From Forficula auricularia (Eukaryota; Arthropoda; Insecta; Dermaptera; Forficulidae): a DNA stretch of 64,000 bases. The position numbers were made by a program, and so were the translations under genes. The DNA is taken from assembly GCA_024734495.1 (NCBI GenBank), contig JALMQS010000055.1:13724863-13788862 (forward strand). The letters are read 5' to 3'. Position 1 is the first letter of the stretch, and each line of letters starts with the position of its first letter. Shown one piece after another: positions 46,740-59,921 of this stretch. The notes beneath the pieces are model-generated. The model saw nothing but the letters and a program-made list of their open reading frames with translations, was not told the origin of the DNA and searched no databases.

Positions 46740-48850
46740 CAAATGTTGTTCATATATCTTCATATATGACCTGAGAATATTTTCTTATTAACTTGAAGGT
46801 TAAGAGTGTTTTATTGTCCTATTCGAATTAATGTACTCAGGTAGAATAAGAATGTGCAATTAAAATTTCTATTGAAAAATTTCAGCCAGTGCTTTAAGTA
46901 GAATAAGTTATAAAACAATTGGCCTGCAGTTTAAAACGATAAGCCTTATTAGTCGAAATTCAATCAATTTCGAAATTCGCCTTCTCTTTCATGTAATAAT
47001 TTACCTGGAAGAGTAATAAAATTGGGGCAGCCATTTGTATTTCATCAACAGTCCAAGAAGCATTTGCTTCTCTAGATGGACAAAAAAATAAAATATATAA
47101 ATAAAAACTTGATCTTGGTCAAATTACCTCTCTAATTCTTCATCGATATTAAATTATTTAAATAGGCGAAAAAGGTACCAATCTCTCTATCATCATCAGA
47201 GTTTCAGCCTGTAGACTGGTTTGACGAATATGCTCATTTCCAAATGATTCTCTCTCAATTCTTTCATCTCTATAAAAGTCCCACGTCCTATTTCCTTTGG
47301 TGGATCTCATTTTACTTATTAACTTTTAAAATTAAATATTTCAAATAGTATTGTCTATATAAATTTTTTTTTCGAATCATATTCTATATTTAATTGAAAT
47401 ATTATTTAAACTGAAGAATTGCGGAGATAGTTTTTAATGAAACCTTTCTCAAAACCTTTATCCCTCTTTAAATGAAAATTTACTCATATTACAACAGCAA
47501 GAAAATGACATTATTTTGCATTTTTTATTTGTATTTAAAAAATATATGTGAAATCAAAGGGGGGGAGGATTCCATATGAATTATCTCTACATGGTACTCG
47601 TACTCAGGAAATACTCCAAGCAAAAATATTTTGTAATTTTACAACTTAAAAAACATTTTATTTAAGTACTTAAGTCCTGTTTTTATTATACTGGTTTTCT
47701 GGGTGACTCCAATGATTTTTAATAAGGTTCCTTCTAAAAAGTAAAACCGGACCATATTAGTGTCGACAGGGGCGTAACCAGGTATGGTCAGGAGGGGCAG
47801 CTGCCTTCCCTCCCCTAGACGCAAATTGAATCAATAACTCTTAGGGCCGTATACTTGATGATCATCATCATCCTCAAGGGTATAACTCATAAAAAATTAT
47901 ATAATAATATAATATTTTAAGTATTTCTCAGTTACAACTACAAATCGACCTGATGATTAAAGAAAAGGTTTCAAAACCAAATGGACAAAAAAACATTATA
48001 TTCCTCTTGAATATTTTAAATAATGAACTACTTATTATTTAATAAAAAATATAAAGTATGCCATGTATATGTCTGCCAAATGGTTGATACTGGTAGTGGG
48101 GAGAGTGTGCATTCTATGATGCAATCGACAGGCAATCTGTCCTGGGGACTTGACGTTTCTTCTTGTCTTGTGGCCTCCTTCGAGGGCTTTCACCCCGGCC
48201 AGTTGCAATAATCACACCACCAAACGGGTAGGGGGAAAATACAAACAGCATTGTCCTTTGAAATTTCTAGGAAATGCATCCAATTATAGTATAATCAATT
48301 AAACAAATCCTATGCAACACACCTACAACAAAATTAACTATCATAAGAACATGTTATTGATGTTTATATTACATTTTGAAATTTCCAATATGTAAGTTTT
48401 TAATTCAAATTATTATGAATTTTTTTGAATATCTATATTATTAAAAGTAATTTACATATTCAATAAATATTTCACTATAATATGTAATATTTTAATTGCT
48501 TGTTTATTTAAATTATAAATCTTTATTTATTTACTATTTTTTAAGTATTGATAAAAATTTGAATATGCAACAAAATATAACAATATTAAACTTGGTTGGA
48601 GGGTCAATGTTGCCAGATTACGGTTATTTTGGGCTCTAAATTTAAGATAACACACCAAAATAGTTATGTGACCCAGGACAGCCTAGAGCTTTTCTAGGGC
48701 ACGGGGTTGGTCACCTTGCCCCTCATTAAAATATTTATTATTGAGTTTATGCCTGAAAAAAATCGTACTCAGGGTCTTTATACAGAAATATGCCCTTTCC
48801 GATTTTATTTGGTGATTCTTGGGTTCCCTTCAGATCCCGGAGCCCGGGCC
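46740..48850. other. gene-free stretch with hAT-like end and GC-richer island
   Basis: CAGGGGCGTAACCAGGTATG at about 47768 resembles a hAT terminus, but I could not place its partner. A GC-richer 160-bp patch (48075-48225) contains an open frame with no domain I recognise; it may be a repeat remnant. Confidence 0.4.
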
Positions 48851-49774
48851 CAGGGTCGGATTTAATAGTATGCCGCCTATAGGCTAAAGTCCATTTGCCG
48901 CCCCCTCTATAGTTCATATTTGATTAATACATTTGTTTTATACAACAAAAGGATGGAGTTGATTAGTATTTTCATCTCTTTTAAACATAAAGTTCATTTT
49001 GTTTACATAAAACTACAATTTTAATGTTTTTATATAATAAATTATATAATCAGATTAGTTATCTATTTGTTTTTTTTTGTTGTAAAGTAAATAACTGCCC
49101 CCCCCCCCCCTGAAAATTTGCTGCTCTAAGATGCAGCCTACTTAGCCTATAAAAGATATTAATTTGCCGATGGTAATAGATTCAAATTTACTAGAAAATC
49201 ATAGATCAAAGATGGTGTCATCTATTAATTCCGATGGAGTGGAATATTTTTAATTATATGTCAGAGGGGTTGTTTTTCACCCCCTCGGGAATCGAACCCG
49301 AGTGCCAGTAACAGCAATCCGGGCCACCTGGCTCACCTGCGGGATACGAACCTCTCTGACATATGCAAACGCGTAAAATATTTTACTCAAAGATTGTTAT
49401 CTTAATTTGTAAAATTTCGCGATATAGTGATTCTAAATTTAAACATATAGCCATGCCATATAATTTAAATAAAGGTGGTTGAGTGTTTCGAATTTTGAAG
49501 AAATTCAAAATTCGAAGGGCAATGGAATGACTTTTCCTAATTTAATATAAAAGATATTAATTTGCCGATGGTAATAGATTCAAATTTACTAGAAAATCAT
49601 AGATCAAAGATGGTGTCATCTATTAATTCCGATGGAGTGGAATATTTTTAATTATATGTCAGAGGGGTTGTTTTTCACCCCCTCGGGAATCGAACCCGGA
49701 ATCGGAATTAATAGATGACACCATCTTTGATCTATGATTTTCTACTACTTAGCCTATTTAGAAATACGGCCCTG
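48851..49774. mobile_element. hAT-type MITE interrupted by a retro-inserted composite
   Basis: The left end CAGGGTCGGATTTAA and right end TAGAAATACGGCCCTG are inverted. Flanks CCCGGGCC and CCCGTGCC form an 8-bp duplication with one mismatch. Removing the insertion 49151-49744 and one copy of its target repeat restores a roughly 317-bp element related to the one at 5956. Confidence 0.75.
49151..49744. mobile_element. 594-bp tRNA-like composite inserted in the hAT MITE
   Basis: Flanked by an exact 13-bp repeat CTACTTAGCCTAT (49138-49150 and 49745-49757). The module starting AAAAGATATTAATTTGCCGA is present twice in direct orientation (49151 and 49548). Each continues GATGGTGTCATCTATTAATT and TCAGAGGGGTTGTTTTTCAC to the tRNA-like GGGAATCGAACCCG. 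The second ends by switching into an inverted copy of its own middle part (49700-49744), so the right end can fold back. Confidence 0.8.
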
Positions 49775-49799
49775 CCCGTGCCCCCTCCCCACTTCTCGG

Positions 49800-50790
49800 T
49801 GCCACTGATCTGACTCAATAATGACCAAATTGTACGACCATAGAACCAATCGCACCTAGGTATTTATTTGGCCAATTCCTTATTCTTAGTGATAGTGATA
49901 CGTTCTCTGATTGGGCTTTATAGGCCTAAATTGTCAAGCATAATATTAAATTGGAAATCAGCAATTTATAATAGGCTTTAATAATGAATACATTTTAATT
50001 TAACACATTTCCATCTGCATTATTTGTTATGTAATTATAACATAAAAAAAATAATTTAATTGCCCTTTACTAATCTTTAAAAACTTGGTCCATAGTCGCG
50101 TTTAATAAATAGTAGTTTTCTATGAATTTTATTTTATTTTTTATTTAAAATAAAAACAAAACCGATCTTTAGTCGTAGGTCATTGCTTTACTTGCTTCCA
50201 AGCACAATAACAAAAGTATAATGAATTAACAATTTTTTGTATTTTTTAGGGGAGAGAAAAGGGGATCGTAAAAAAAAACTACTGAGGAGAAACAATATCT
50301 AATAAACCTTTCTCTTGTTCCGATGAAGAAGAAAAAATTGCTAGCTAGTCAGCCAGCCAGGCAGAGTTGGCTGACTGACTGTTCTCAAGTTTGAGGTTAA
50401 CGGCACAGTGAGTGACAGACGAACCGACGGACAGACGGACAATGACATACACCTTTCTTTTTCTTCCATTTTTCACCGAAGATATTTGAAATATTTCTCA
50501 TATTTGAATTATATTCAAATAAAAAAAAAAAAAAAATCTATTAAAATGTTCCGATCAATTGAACAATTTCTATTGACGTCCGAGAAAGTGTGTTGCTCTA
50601 TCAAGATTTCTGTTTCCTTGCCTTCAAGGTCACTTTTCAATTTCTTTGCCCCCTCTGACCCCCCTGACCCTCCCTCAGACTCAATCATTCACTCTAGATT
50701 AAAGATAATGATGATGATTTATAAAGAATTCCAACCGGTTCACCGTTTCCCACATACTACTCCCTAAAATTAACTCAATTTTAAGTTTAA
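49800..50790. other. gene-free stretch with small inverted repeat
   Basis: Around 50345-50385, TAGTCAGCCAGCCAGGCAG faces GAGTTGGCTGACTGACTG, an imperfect hairpin. An open frame at 50408-50767 begins in simple GACGGACAGACGG sequence and has no recognisable domain. If the candidate Gasp first exon is correct this lies at the 5' end of its first intron. Confidence 0.4.
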
Positions 50791-50801
50791 AAGAAAATTA
50801 C

Positions 50802-50853
50802 CAACTCTTTCAAATAGAGAAATTAATAGAAAGATGTAAAAAAGAGCCTTCAT
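50802..50853 (-). CDS. Gasp: candidate Gasp first exon (signal peptide)
   Basis: Reads MKALFYIFLLISLFERV then G before the donor GTAATT, ending in phase 1 as required by exon 34702-34911. Joined at that phase the codon is GCA, so the signal would end V-A-S-A-Q with a plausible cleavage after ASA. An in-frame upstream ATG (50872-50874) adds MTKTLKR. It implies a 15.9-kb first intron. Phase, hydrophobic core and strand fit, but a 17-codon match can arise by chance in AT-rich DNA and no clear core promoter is seen. Confidence 0.38.
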
Positions 50854-51188
50854 TCGTTTTAATGTCTTAGTCATCACTCCAAATCTTCTTTTATCTTTTA
50901 TTTTTTCGTATTATAAAGTTGAAGCCGGGATTTCATCTTTTAAGTAACATGACTATCGATTTTATTATTTCGAATGCTATACAACGAAAAGAATTGAATC
51001 TTCTAAATGAAGTAATCGAATTTTTATTGTTTTGTGAAAAGAAAAAATACCAAGGTTCAAGGTCCCTCCGCCCTCGAGACCAATTATTTTTTTTTTAGAA
51101 AAATATCACCATTTCTGTGTGTTACTAATTTCACATTTAGATCGTTGAACCAAAAATTATGTAATCTTGAATTTAGTGGTGGTGACCA

Positions 51189-51507
51189 TATAGTAATATA
51201 GAGTGGAAGGCTCCATAAGCTACCAATGTATTTTAGCGTATACGAGTTACAGAGCTCGACGGCGAGACCAGGGCGAAACCATTAGGCAATAAAATAGCGG
51301 AAACCGCTCTCTTCGGGGCAAATTTTGGTGACATTATCAAGAGTAAAAAATACGCTTATATATATATTACATAAAGGGTATGTATCTTTTATCTATGAAA
51401 GGCTTTGAATGTTCTATGATCTTTGGATAGCTCTTAAGAACTAGAAGTTTTCGACCTGGAGTCACTTTTTCTATATACCGTAGCTTTCCACTCTATATTA
51501 CTCTATG
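51189..51507. mobile_element. MITE with TAGTAATATAGAGTGGAA termini
   Basis: TAGTAATATAGAGTGGAAGG on the left is inverted as CTTTCCACTCTATATTACTC on the right. The interior has GC-richer patches (CGACGGCGAGACCAGGGCG) and no coding frame. TGGTGGTGAC occurs just outside both ends and may be the target duplication. Confidence 0.7.
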
Positions 51508-51665
51508 GTGGTGACTAAATACTAAGAAAATAAGGAGGTGATTTGAATTTCTTTAAAGAGTATTTTATCGCTTAGTGCATTTTTAGTTCTTTCATATAAT
51601 TTCTCCAAAATTACTTAAAAGACTTTAGAAGTATTTTCTGTTGTAGAAGAATTGGTAGAATTCAA

Positions 51666-51849
51666 TGGTGAATTGATGAAAGGCCAGCCAAAGGACAATG
51701 AAAATCACAAATTCTGAATAATATGATTTATTAGATCGTCATTTTTCTTCTTGGTTATTTAAGAGGGAGAAAATGACGTTCTAATAAATCATTTTATTCA
51801 GGATTTGTGGTTATCATTATCCTTGGGCTGATTTTCTATCAATTCACCA
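51666..51849. repeat. 184-bp fold-back repeat, kin to 45830-45905
   Basis: TGGTGAATTGATGAAAGG and TAAATCAT-type arms are mirrored at the right (CTATCAATTCACCA). The left arm resembles 45830-45905 (CACAAATTGTGAATAAAAG and TTATTAGAACGTCAT), so this is the inverted-dimer form of a repeat seen as a monomer there. Confidence 0.65.
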
Positions 51850-52218
51850 CTACTTTAAGGTTCTTGAAATGAAGGTGTAAAAATGATTTATTTTCAGAAA
51901 TATTCATTATTTAAAAAAATCATTTTTACCTTCTTTTATCTTAAAAAGTTTTTTGTCAACCTTGTAGCCTTATGTTCTCTTTATTTTTTTTTTTTACTTT
52001 ATCCAATGCAAAGCATGGGTAAAGTATTGCAATCGCTCTCGGGGCAAGCGTGGCTTCAAAGGGTCCTCAGGTAAAGACTACGGAACCCATGGACTAAATT
52101 AAAGTCACAAATTGTAGTATTCAATTAGGTTGAATTTTAGCACGTGACGGTTTTGCCAAAAATTACATGGGGTCTCGTCGAGAGGCCAAAAAGTGCCATT
52201 TTTTCATTTAGTGCGTGC

Positions 52219-52251
52219 GGATGTATGTATGTATGTATGGATGGATGTATG
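52219..52251. repeat. ATGT microsatellite
   Basis: Tandem ATGT units with two GATG variants. Confidence 0.85.
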
Positions 52252-52728
52252 TTATCGTTTTTTTGGCCCACGATTTTTTCCACACCGTTGCACCGATTGA
52301 AATGAAATTGAAAACCTAGCATTCTTTGAACAAAATGAAGCGCTGATTAGATTTTGGTACATATCGACCCACAAACATTAGTACTTTATTTCAGTACTTT
52401 TTTAGTTTTTTCTAAATATCTTGAAAATGACTTAACCAATTTTGATGAAATTTAATATCCTAATTAAGTACCTTGGGGACCACAAAAAAGGATAAATAAA
52501 GTTTTTAGTAAAATTATATTTTAAAGTACTTTACTCTAGAGTAAGAGAGTACTTTTTTAATTTTTTTAATTCTTTAAAATTTATTCATTTGAACCTTTTA
52601 ATATAGCTCATTTAGCCTTGCTTAAATAAGAATGGATAGGCTTCTCTCTGTGAAATGCTAAAAATTTGGGAGGAAATTTTATAAGTAACCATAGCAACTG
52701 CGTTGTTTTCTTATCCCTTACCTTTGCA

Positions 52729-54125
52729 GAAGACATAGAGGAACCGACTTTAAACCAAAAATAGCGATTGATTCTCATCAAATACTTGAGGAATAACCAT
52801 TCTATATTGGATTTTTGACGTTTCGGTTTTTATTGGTGACCATTGCTGAGGACATAGATGAATCGACTTTAAACCAAAAATAGCGATTGATTCTCATCAA
52901 ATACTTGAGGAATAACCATTCTATATTGGATTTTTGACGTTTCGGTATTTATTGGTGACCATTGCTGAAGACATAGAGAAATCGACTTTAAACCAAAAAT
53001 AGCGATTGATTCTCATCAAATACTTGAGGAATAACCATTCTATATTGGATTTTTGACGTTTCGGTTTTTATTGGTAACCATTGCTGAAGACATAGAGGAA
53101 TCGACTTTAATCCAAAAATAGCGATTGATTCTCATATAGTACTTGAGGAATAACCATTCTATATTGGATTTTTGACGTTTCGGTTTTTATTGGTCACCAT
53201 TTCTGAAGACATAGAGGAATCGACTTTAAACCAAAAATAGCGATTGAGTCTCATCAAATACTTGAGAAATAACCATTCTATATTGGATTTTTGACGTTTC
53301 GGTTTTAATTGGTAACCATTGCTGAAGACATAGAGGTATCGACTTTAAACCAAAAATAGCGATTGATTCTCATCTAGTACTTGAGGAATAACCATTTTAT
53401 ATTGGATTTTTGAGGTTTCGGTTTTTATTGATAACCATTGCTGAAGACATGGAGGAATCGACTTAAAATCAAAATAGCCATCGATTCTCATCTAATACTT
53501 GAGGAATAACAATTCTACATTAGGTTTTTGACGTTTCGATTATTATTGGTAACCAGTGCTGAAGACATGGAGGAATCGACTTAAAATCAAAAATAACGAT
53601 CGATTCATATCTAATACTAGAGGAATAACCTTATTGCATTCCATTTTTGATGTTTTGACTATTAATGGCAACCTCTACTGAAAACGTGGAAGAATAGACT
53701 TAAAATCAAAAAGACTAAAATCTTTTTGGTAAACAACTCATGCTTGAGTTGTTTGCCATAAAAGAATTTAGTCTTTTCGATTTTAAGTCTATTCTTCCAC
53801 GTTTTCAGTAGAGGTTGCCATTAATAGTCAAAACATCAAAAATGGAATGCAATAAGGTTATTCCTCTAGTATTAGATAAGAATCGATCGTTATTTTTGAT
53901 TTTAAGTCGATTCCTCCATGCCTTCAGCAATGGTTACCAATAATAATCGAAACGTCAAAAACCCAATGTAGAATTGTCATTCCTCAAGTATTAGATGAGA
54001 ATCGATGGCTATTCCTGACTTTAAGTCGATTCCTCCATGTCTTCAGCAATGGTTACCAATAAAAACCGAAATGTCAAAAATCAAACGTAGAATGGTTATT
54101 CCTCAACTATTAAATGAGAATTATT
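52729..54125. repeat. 119-bp tandem array with an inverted second half
   Basis: Direct units start with GAAGACAT or a variant near 52729, 52848, 52967, 53086, 53205, 53324, 53443, 53562 and 53681, a period of 119 bp. After a hairpin centre (CAACTCATGCTTGAGTTG at about 53735) roughly three more units run in reverse to 54125. Units nearest the centre are the most diverged, and the outer left units are almost identical. Each unit carries GACGTTTCGGTTTTTATTGG; its complement is CCAATAAAAACCGAAACGTC. Confidence 0.88.
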
Positions 54126-54129
54126 TTTG

Positions 54130-57100
54130 AATTAATGTCAATATGAACTACAAATTGCAAGTGAAATGTGATTAATAATAAAGGAACAAACATATTAATA
54201 TTTCAAATGAATTTGGATAAAGTTTAGCAACGATCCGTTGCAGTTTATTTTTTTACAAAATCGTTTTTGAACAATTCAAAAATAAAACCTATAAAAGTCC
54301 AGAGATTGGAAATTCGTTTCTTGATAGGACCATATTTTTATTGCACAACAGTCTAATTAAAGTTGATTTCATCATGTAATGAATTTCCATTACAAATATA
54401 TGAATTATTTAAAATTTGATAAATTTCATTAAAAAAAATAAGATGAAAATGCATTTTCTAAAGGAAATTCTTTCTTTGTTGAGAACTATATTTGTATTTT
54501 TCAGAACATGCAAAGATTACAAGGAGGTAAGAAAAGATAAAGACACAAACAACTACGATAATATAATTATCTACCAAAAAACGGAAATGTATACGTAGAT
54601 ATATAGAAAAAACTAAATTTCCTCCGACATTATAATTGATTTCCTTCCTTTATGTGTTTCTATCGGCTATGATGTTACCTTAACCTATTTCATGACCATG
54701 AGCCTGAACAAACAAAGTTTCTTCACTCTTCTTTTTTCATTTTCTAAAATATTTATTATTTTAGAAATTTATACGCTACGACACTAACCAAGTCTATAGT
54801 TAACATTCTAATACAAGGAGACAAGGAATTGGGGTTTTCTATAACAATCACAATTAATTGATAATTTCTTTCCTGGACTAAAACTTGTCAGGACTTGTCT
54901 TTTAGATCTTTACACGTTCTAACATGTCAATAGATAATCGATAGTCAGGGATTATTATATCCGTGGCCCTTTTAATAAATAAATTATCATTCGTCATAGG
55001 TATCCTTCTTTAATACCATTCGACTTAAACCAGTCCAGATTCAACCCGTATAAAGTCATAAAATTCCTTAAAACATTGAGATTTATATGTATATACTGGA
55101 AAACAAACAACAATTTGGCCTACTAATTTTTTTTTCTCTAAAATAAAAAATCTGAAAATCTACTGTGAAGTTTTCGAAAAATAAAAATGCTAATTTTAAA
55201 TTTTGAATCTGGAACTAGATTTCAAGATCAAATAATCATCATTTTGGTCTATTTTCGACTCCATTTTCATTAGAAATAAATTTTCTACTTGCAAACTGAT
55301 TGAATCTTCTAGAACAACAATTGGATACCGATCTGAAAGATTAGATTCTATAATAATATATAATAAGAGGAAATCACTCAGGGTGTTTTGTGGTGATGTA
55401 AATAAATTTACACCTATATGAACATATTTATATTTTTATATATATAACTGAATATATATAATTTTATTTGATAAAGACTATAGTTTTGAAGGCTTGGCCT
55501 TTATCTTAAATAAATATTTTATTTGTTTTTTCACCTGAGAATGACACTTGTAGAATAAAGATTCATTTATAAGTCTTTTCATTTACATTTCATCACATCC
55601 TTATTGATTTCCTCTTAAAAATCAATAACTCTCGTGGCATTTGTGGTTAGATTATAGATATAATACCTACCTATATTTATACCTATTTAACATTATAAAA
55701 ACTTTAATGGAATTGACGAAGTTCATGGGCTTATTTTATTTAGCAATGGGTGTATTCCTTTGCCGGTCCTTCAAAGGTTTTCCCCCTAGACCTATGCAAC
55801 CGACATTACCAACTCCACCAGATTTAACAATTCTGTACAATTCATCACTCCAGGAATGATAGTTTCCCTTTTTGTTTAACAATTTTCCAATGAAAAAATC
55901 AGTAAATTGCTTAAATAATTTAATTTAATGGCCTTAAATTCCCTTAACGAGACGAATAGAATTTTCTCTCTTCTTATCATAATAATTTAGCGAGGTATTT
56001 CTGCTGCTTAATGACTTTTTTTTACAAATTTTATTATGTTTATTGAAACATAAATAATTTTTTTACTCGATTCCCTGAAAAAAATCAGCTTTAATGTGTT
56101 TCGCTGGAATTTATCAGCATACCTACTTCACTAGACAACCATGCTAAAATTTCTGCTCCTACATATAAACTCTGAATGCTTGAGTTCTTTATTATTCATT
56201 TTCTCATTTTGATCATAATTCTTCCCACATCTTTATCTGGTGATTCCATTTTTTCCCACTTTATTAATCAATTGTTTTATAGGTTAGTTATGAGTGGCAT
56301 AAGCAGCTGTCTGCAAGCTTACTAAAAGGGGTAAAACTCCTCATATAATATAATAATATTAATATTTTTTTTTTTTGGAATTTCTCATTTATTCCTCATT
56401 TTATTATGATTTTTTTTCATCAAATTATGTCTATTCATTTAATTATTCATTTTTTTTAAATTTACTTTTTTTATTAATTGAAATTTTTTATTTAATTAAA
56501 AAGTAGGTATTATTTTAATTATTTCATCCAGTATTTTAACAGTGAAAATGTAATTATATTTCTGTTTATATTTTATATTGAAATTATATTATTTTTCCAA
56601 CAAGTATCCACCCCTCTTAACTCTTTTTCAGCATTGAATTTTTTTCGCTTTTCAAACAAATAAGTATTTCCAAATAAATAAAGAATTTTTACCAGAAAAA
56701 TACATTTGGTTTTGGTCGAAAATAGACAGAATCCAGAGGCCATGAAAAAATTAGCAAAAATAATTAATAAAATCAATAAACTTTACGAAATTACAATTTA
56801 AATAAATTTCAAATAATTGGTATGCATGCTGTGTTCTAGCCTGGGCGTTTGTTGGTTTTCTCCTGAACCTCTCAATTGGCCAATAGCCCAATTGTCACCC
56901 GTCCCTCTTCTTGTTTCGTAGGTGTCTGTCAATCCGTTCAATTCTGTATGTCTTCATTCTCAGCCTGGTTTTTACTTTCACTCCAGATCTCGATAAAGAT
57001 ATCACCCCAAAAATATCGATAAAACTAACTTTCTCCATGACTTATGTCAATTTCTCAAGCCAAGACAAAAAGAGTAGACAATAAAATTCTTGTTTACGAC

Positions 57101-58100
57101 CCAAGCCTAGCAGAAATTGAAAATCGTTTCACTTGCGCTGACAGACTGCATGCTCTTTGCTTAAATTCAAATTGATTGATCACTTTGGCATTCACGATGC
57201 GAAAGTTCCCATCCACGCACCCGCCATCGACAATAGCACAATATCAAGAAAATGAAAATAGCAATCATTCATTATTGACATTGAAAAGAAACTAACGGGC
57301 AAAGAGTTATTCACTTACGATCAATGCATACCAAATGAGTTAAGATTCATAAATTATAAATTTCTTTATATTATAAATTATCAATTCTAAAGTGACTCTA
57401 GACTCTAGAGGGTAAAGACCTCAGCGTATTAATATTACAAAAACAAAGTATCCACGTACCTGGTATTGTTCTTTAGAATTAAACAGATTCAAGACAATAC
57501 CTTAGGCTCTCGCACAGAATAGTAGATTCTAATTTCATTTATATTTATACACTGAGAAAAAATTTCCAACCAATCGCTGTTTTTGATATTTCTTCCAAAA
57601 TTGTTTTTCAATTGTTTAAGTGATTTAGTTGAAACTAGAATAAATATGTTTAGGGTTCTGTTCAAAAGTAATACGTTGTGTTGCTACAATGTCTCTCTGT
57701 CCGTCTGATAGAGTATTGTAGCACATAAACTCAATAAGATTGAAATTTATAAGATCATGGATTTACTTTCCCCGAAATCAAAAATCGTATTACAGTGTTA
57801 AACAAATGATTAGGTATTCTTTCAATAGAATTATGCTTGATTTTTTTTAATTTATTTTTCTTTAATATAATAGTATGAGGAGTTCCAAAATGCCAATTTT
57901 TAGGCGAGTTTTGTAATTTTCGACATTTAGATATGACTTAACTTAAAATTAAATTTCACTAATTTCTTCATTCTCTTGTTATCAACGATAAATAAAAACA
58001 AATTTACTAGCTCAAGTATTTTGCAAGATATAAGGTAAAGCACCATACATATATGTGGTCTGATTCACACTTGACTGAGATATTTATGAAATTAATTAAA
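54130..58100. other. gene-free stretch
   Basis: No confident exon. Around 55455-55520 the - strand reads GATAAAGGCCAAGCCTTC, AAAAC, TATA, GTC, TTTATC: the stem II, stem III and cleavage parts of the hammerhead-like repeat with CTGATGA deleted. The small open frame 55707-55859 is listed separately. Confidence 0.45.
55707..55859 (+). CDS. possible 50-residue secreted peptide
   Basis: Starts MELTKFMGLFYLAMGVFLCR, a signal-like segment, then a proline-rich mature part (FKGFPPRPMQPTLPTPP) and a short acidic end. It is a single open frame with an in-frame extension upstream to 55641. No promoter, family match or poly(A) context convinces me, and it could be chance. I do not recognise it. Confidence 0.18.
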   Translation: MELTKFMGLFYLAMGVFLCRSFKGFPPRPMQPTLPTPPDLTILYNSSLQE

Positions 58101-58107
58101 TTTAATA

Positions 58108-58236
58108 GAAGATTTTGATAAAAACCTCATTATAAGCTGTTAAATATATTTATGTAGGAATTTATGTTGTATTTGTTGTTGTTAATAAATATATTTAACA
58201 GTGCATAATGTGATTTTTAACAAAAACTTCTATTAA
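58108..58236. repeat. 129-bp hairpin repeat
   Basis: TAATAGAAGATTTTGATAAA and GCTGTTAAATATATTTA face TAAATATATTTAACAG and AAAACTTCTATTA across a TTGTTGTTGTT centre. Confidence 0.65.
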
Positions 58237-59921
58237 ATTATTGAACCACCCAAGTTTTAATCAATTCTTAATCAACTTTTTTGTTGAGATGAATACAATC
58301 GTAAAATTTATGATAAACAAATTCACAAGTGCAACTTCTGCTTGATGTAAATAAGTATATATGTATGTAAAATTATATATGTATATATTTATTATTACTA
58401 GTAATTTTTCACTGTGTTTAAGAAAAAATTTTGCTTTCAAACGCCGACATCAAGTTGGATCAAGTGATAGACTGACAACCAACAAAGCAGGTTTTATATC
58501 CATACGATCATTAATTTAAAATATATCTACACCTATATCTATATATTTAACAGTCATCTCAAAAAGTGAGGAGGCTAACCAGCTCACCTCAATAAATAGT
58601 GATGTTGGTCATGAAAGCTCACAACTCACTCTACCTTTTTGTTCCTTAAAAAGAAGACGGATTTTTTTACTATACTTAAAAAATTGACTTCAATCAGGAA
58701 TTTTTAAAAAATTTTCACCATTTTTATCATAATTATCTTCGTAAAAAAAAATTTACAATCAGTTAATAAATTTAATCAAAATTGACCTTTTCAATTTTTA
58801 ATCTCGATGACATCATTTTGAATTCTTTACGTCATTTCTACCTTTTATAGTTCGTGTTGAATTTTACATCGTTCGTTACTAGAATATATTACAAGCCAAC
58901 ATTTAATCTTAACTACTATTTCGTTCTATAAATGTTTAAGAGAAAAAAAATCTTGTTAATTTTTTTATGTTCTCTAAATTAGTGAGTAAGAAAAAAATCA
59001 AGCAACGCATTCTCTCATTTTCTTGGCCCTTTCGTTCAGGTGATTGGCGTTCATTTCACTAAACACTTTCACTAAACTTCTTGAGGGTCGCCTTTCACGG
59101 CCTTGCATTCTATTCACTAAAATTTCTATATAGTTTTTATTATTATGAGTAAATAGGAAAGATTTAACCATTAGGCCTGTCTCAAGGTCTTAACAGGTAA
59201 TAAAAATATCCTATACCGACAGATCGAATTGGTTAGGTAGATAATTATTTCAAAGTGATTTCAAATTTAAATTTTAATCGAAATGTCAATAGTATGGATG
59301 AAAATAAATATTTAAGAAGCGATAAAAAAAGCACAATCTAGAAGAACATATGTCTCAGGTAGAAATCGTTCAGGAATGATTGTGCAGATTTCAGTCAACA
59401 GCTGCCTATATTGATCTAATAATAAGAAGAAATCTCAAACCAGTATTCAATTCTTTCTTTTTTTTCAATTGGAAATGCAATCCTGATACTACTGAACTAG
59501 AAAAACTCCTATAATTATGGAAATAACCTAACGTATTGGAAAGAAAGAAATATTTGAAAGATCATAAATATTTACAGTTTCATTCAGTGAATAAATAAGA
59601 AGCAGGAAATCTCTATAATTTATAAGATTTATAAATAATTGGCCTAGTTCTCTTTGAACAGCAATGCCATCGACACACCGATTTTTATGTTTATCATATA
59701 TTTAACAAATGAAACTGCATACTGGCGAAAATAAGCAACCCAAACAAACATTACTAAAAGGCAAATAAAAGTATTATTCTTAAGGGAGAATAGATTTTGT
59801 TTTTCTGATAACTTTCTGCGACTAGATGCCAGAAGTGGTGAATTCATAATTGTAATTGTTAATTCTATATATCTCAAAGAGATATGATGATTTTCGCTAA
59901 TTAATATTTATGAAGATTGAA

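Noticed and set aside
50408..50767. 119-codon + strand open frame
   Set aside because: Starts in simple GACGGACAGACGG repeats, has low-complexity Lys and Pro runs and no recognisable domain; the overlapping region is better explained as intron or UTR.
52729..54125. CRISPR-like array
   Set aside because: The 119-bp units are contiguous without unique spacers, and the context is an animal genome.
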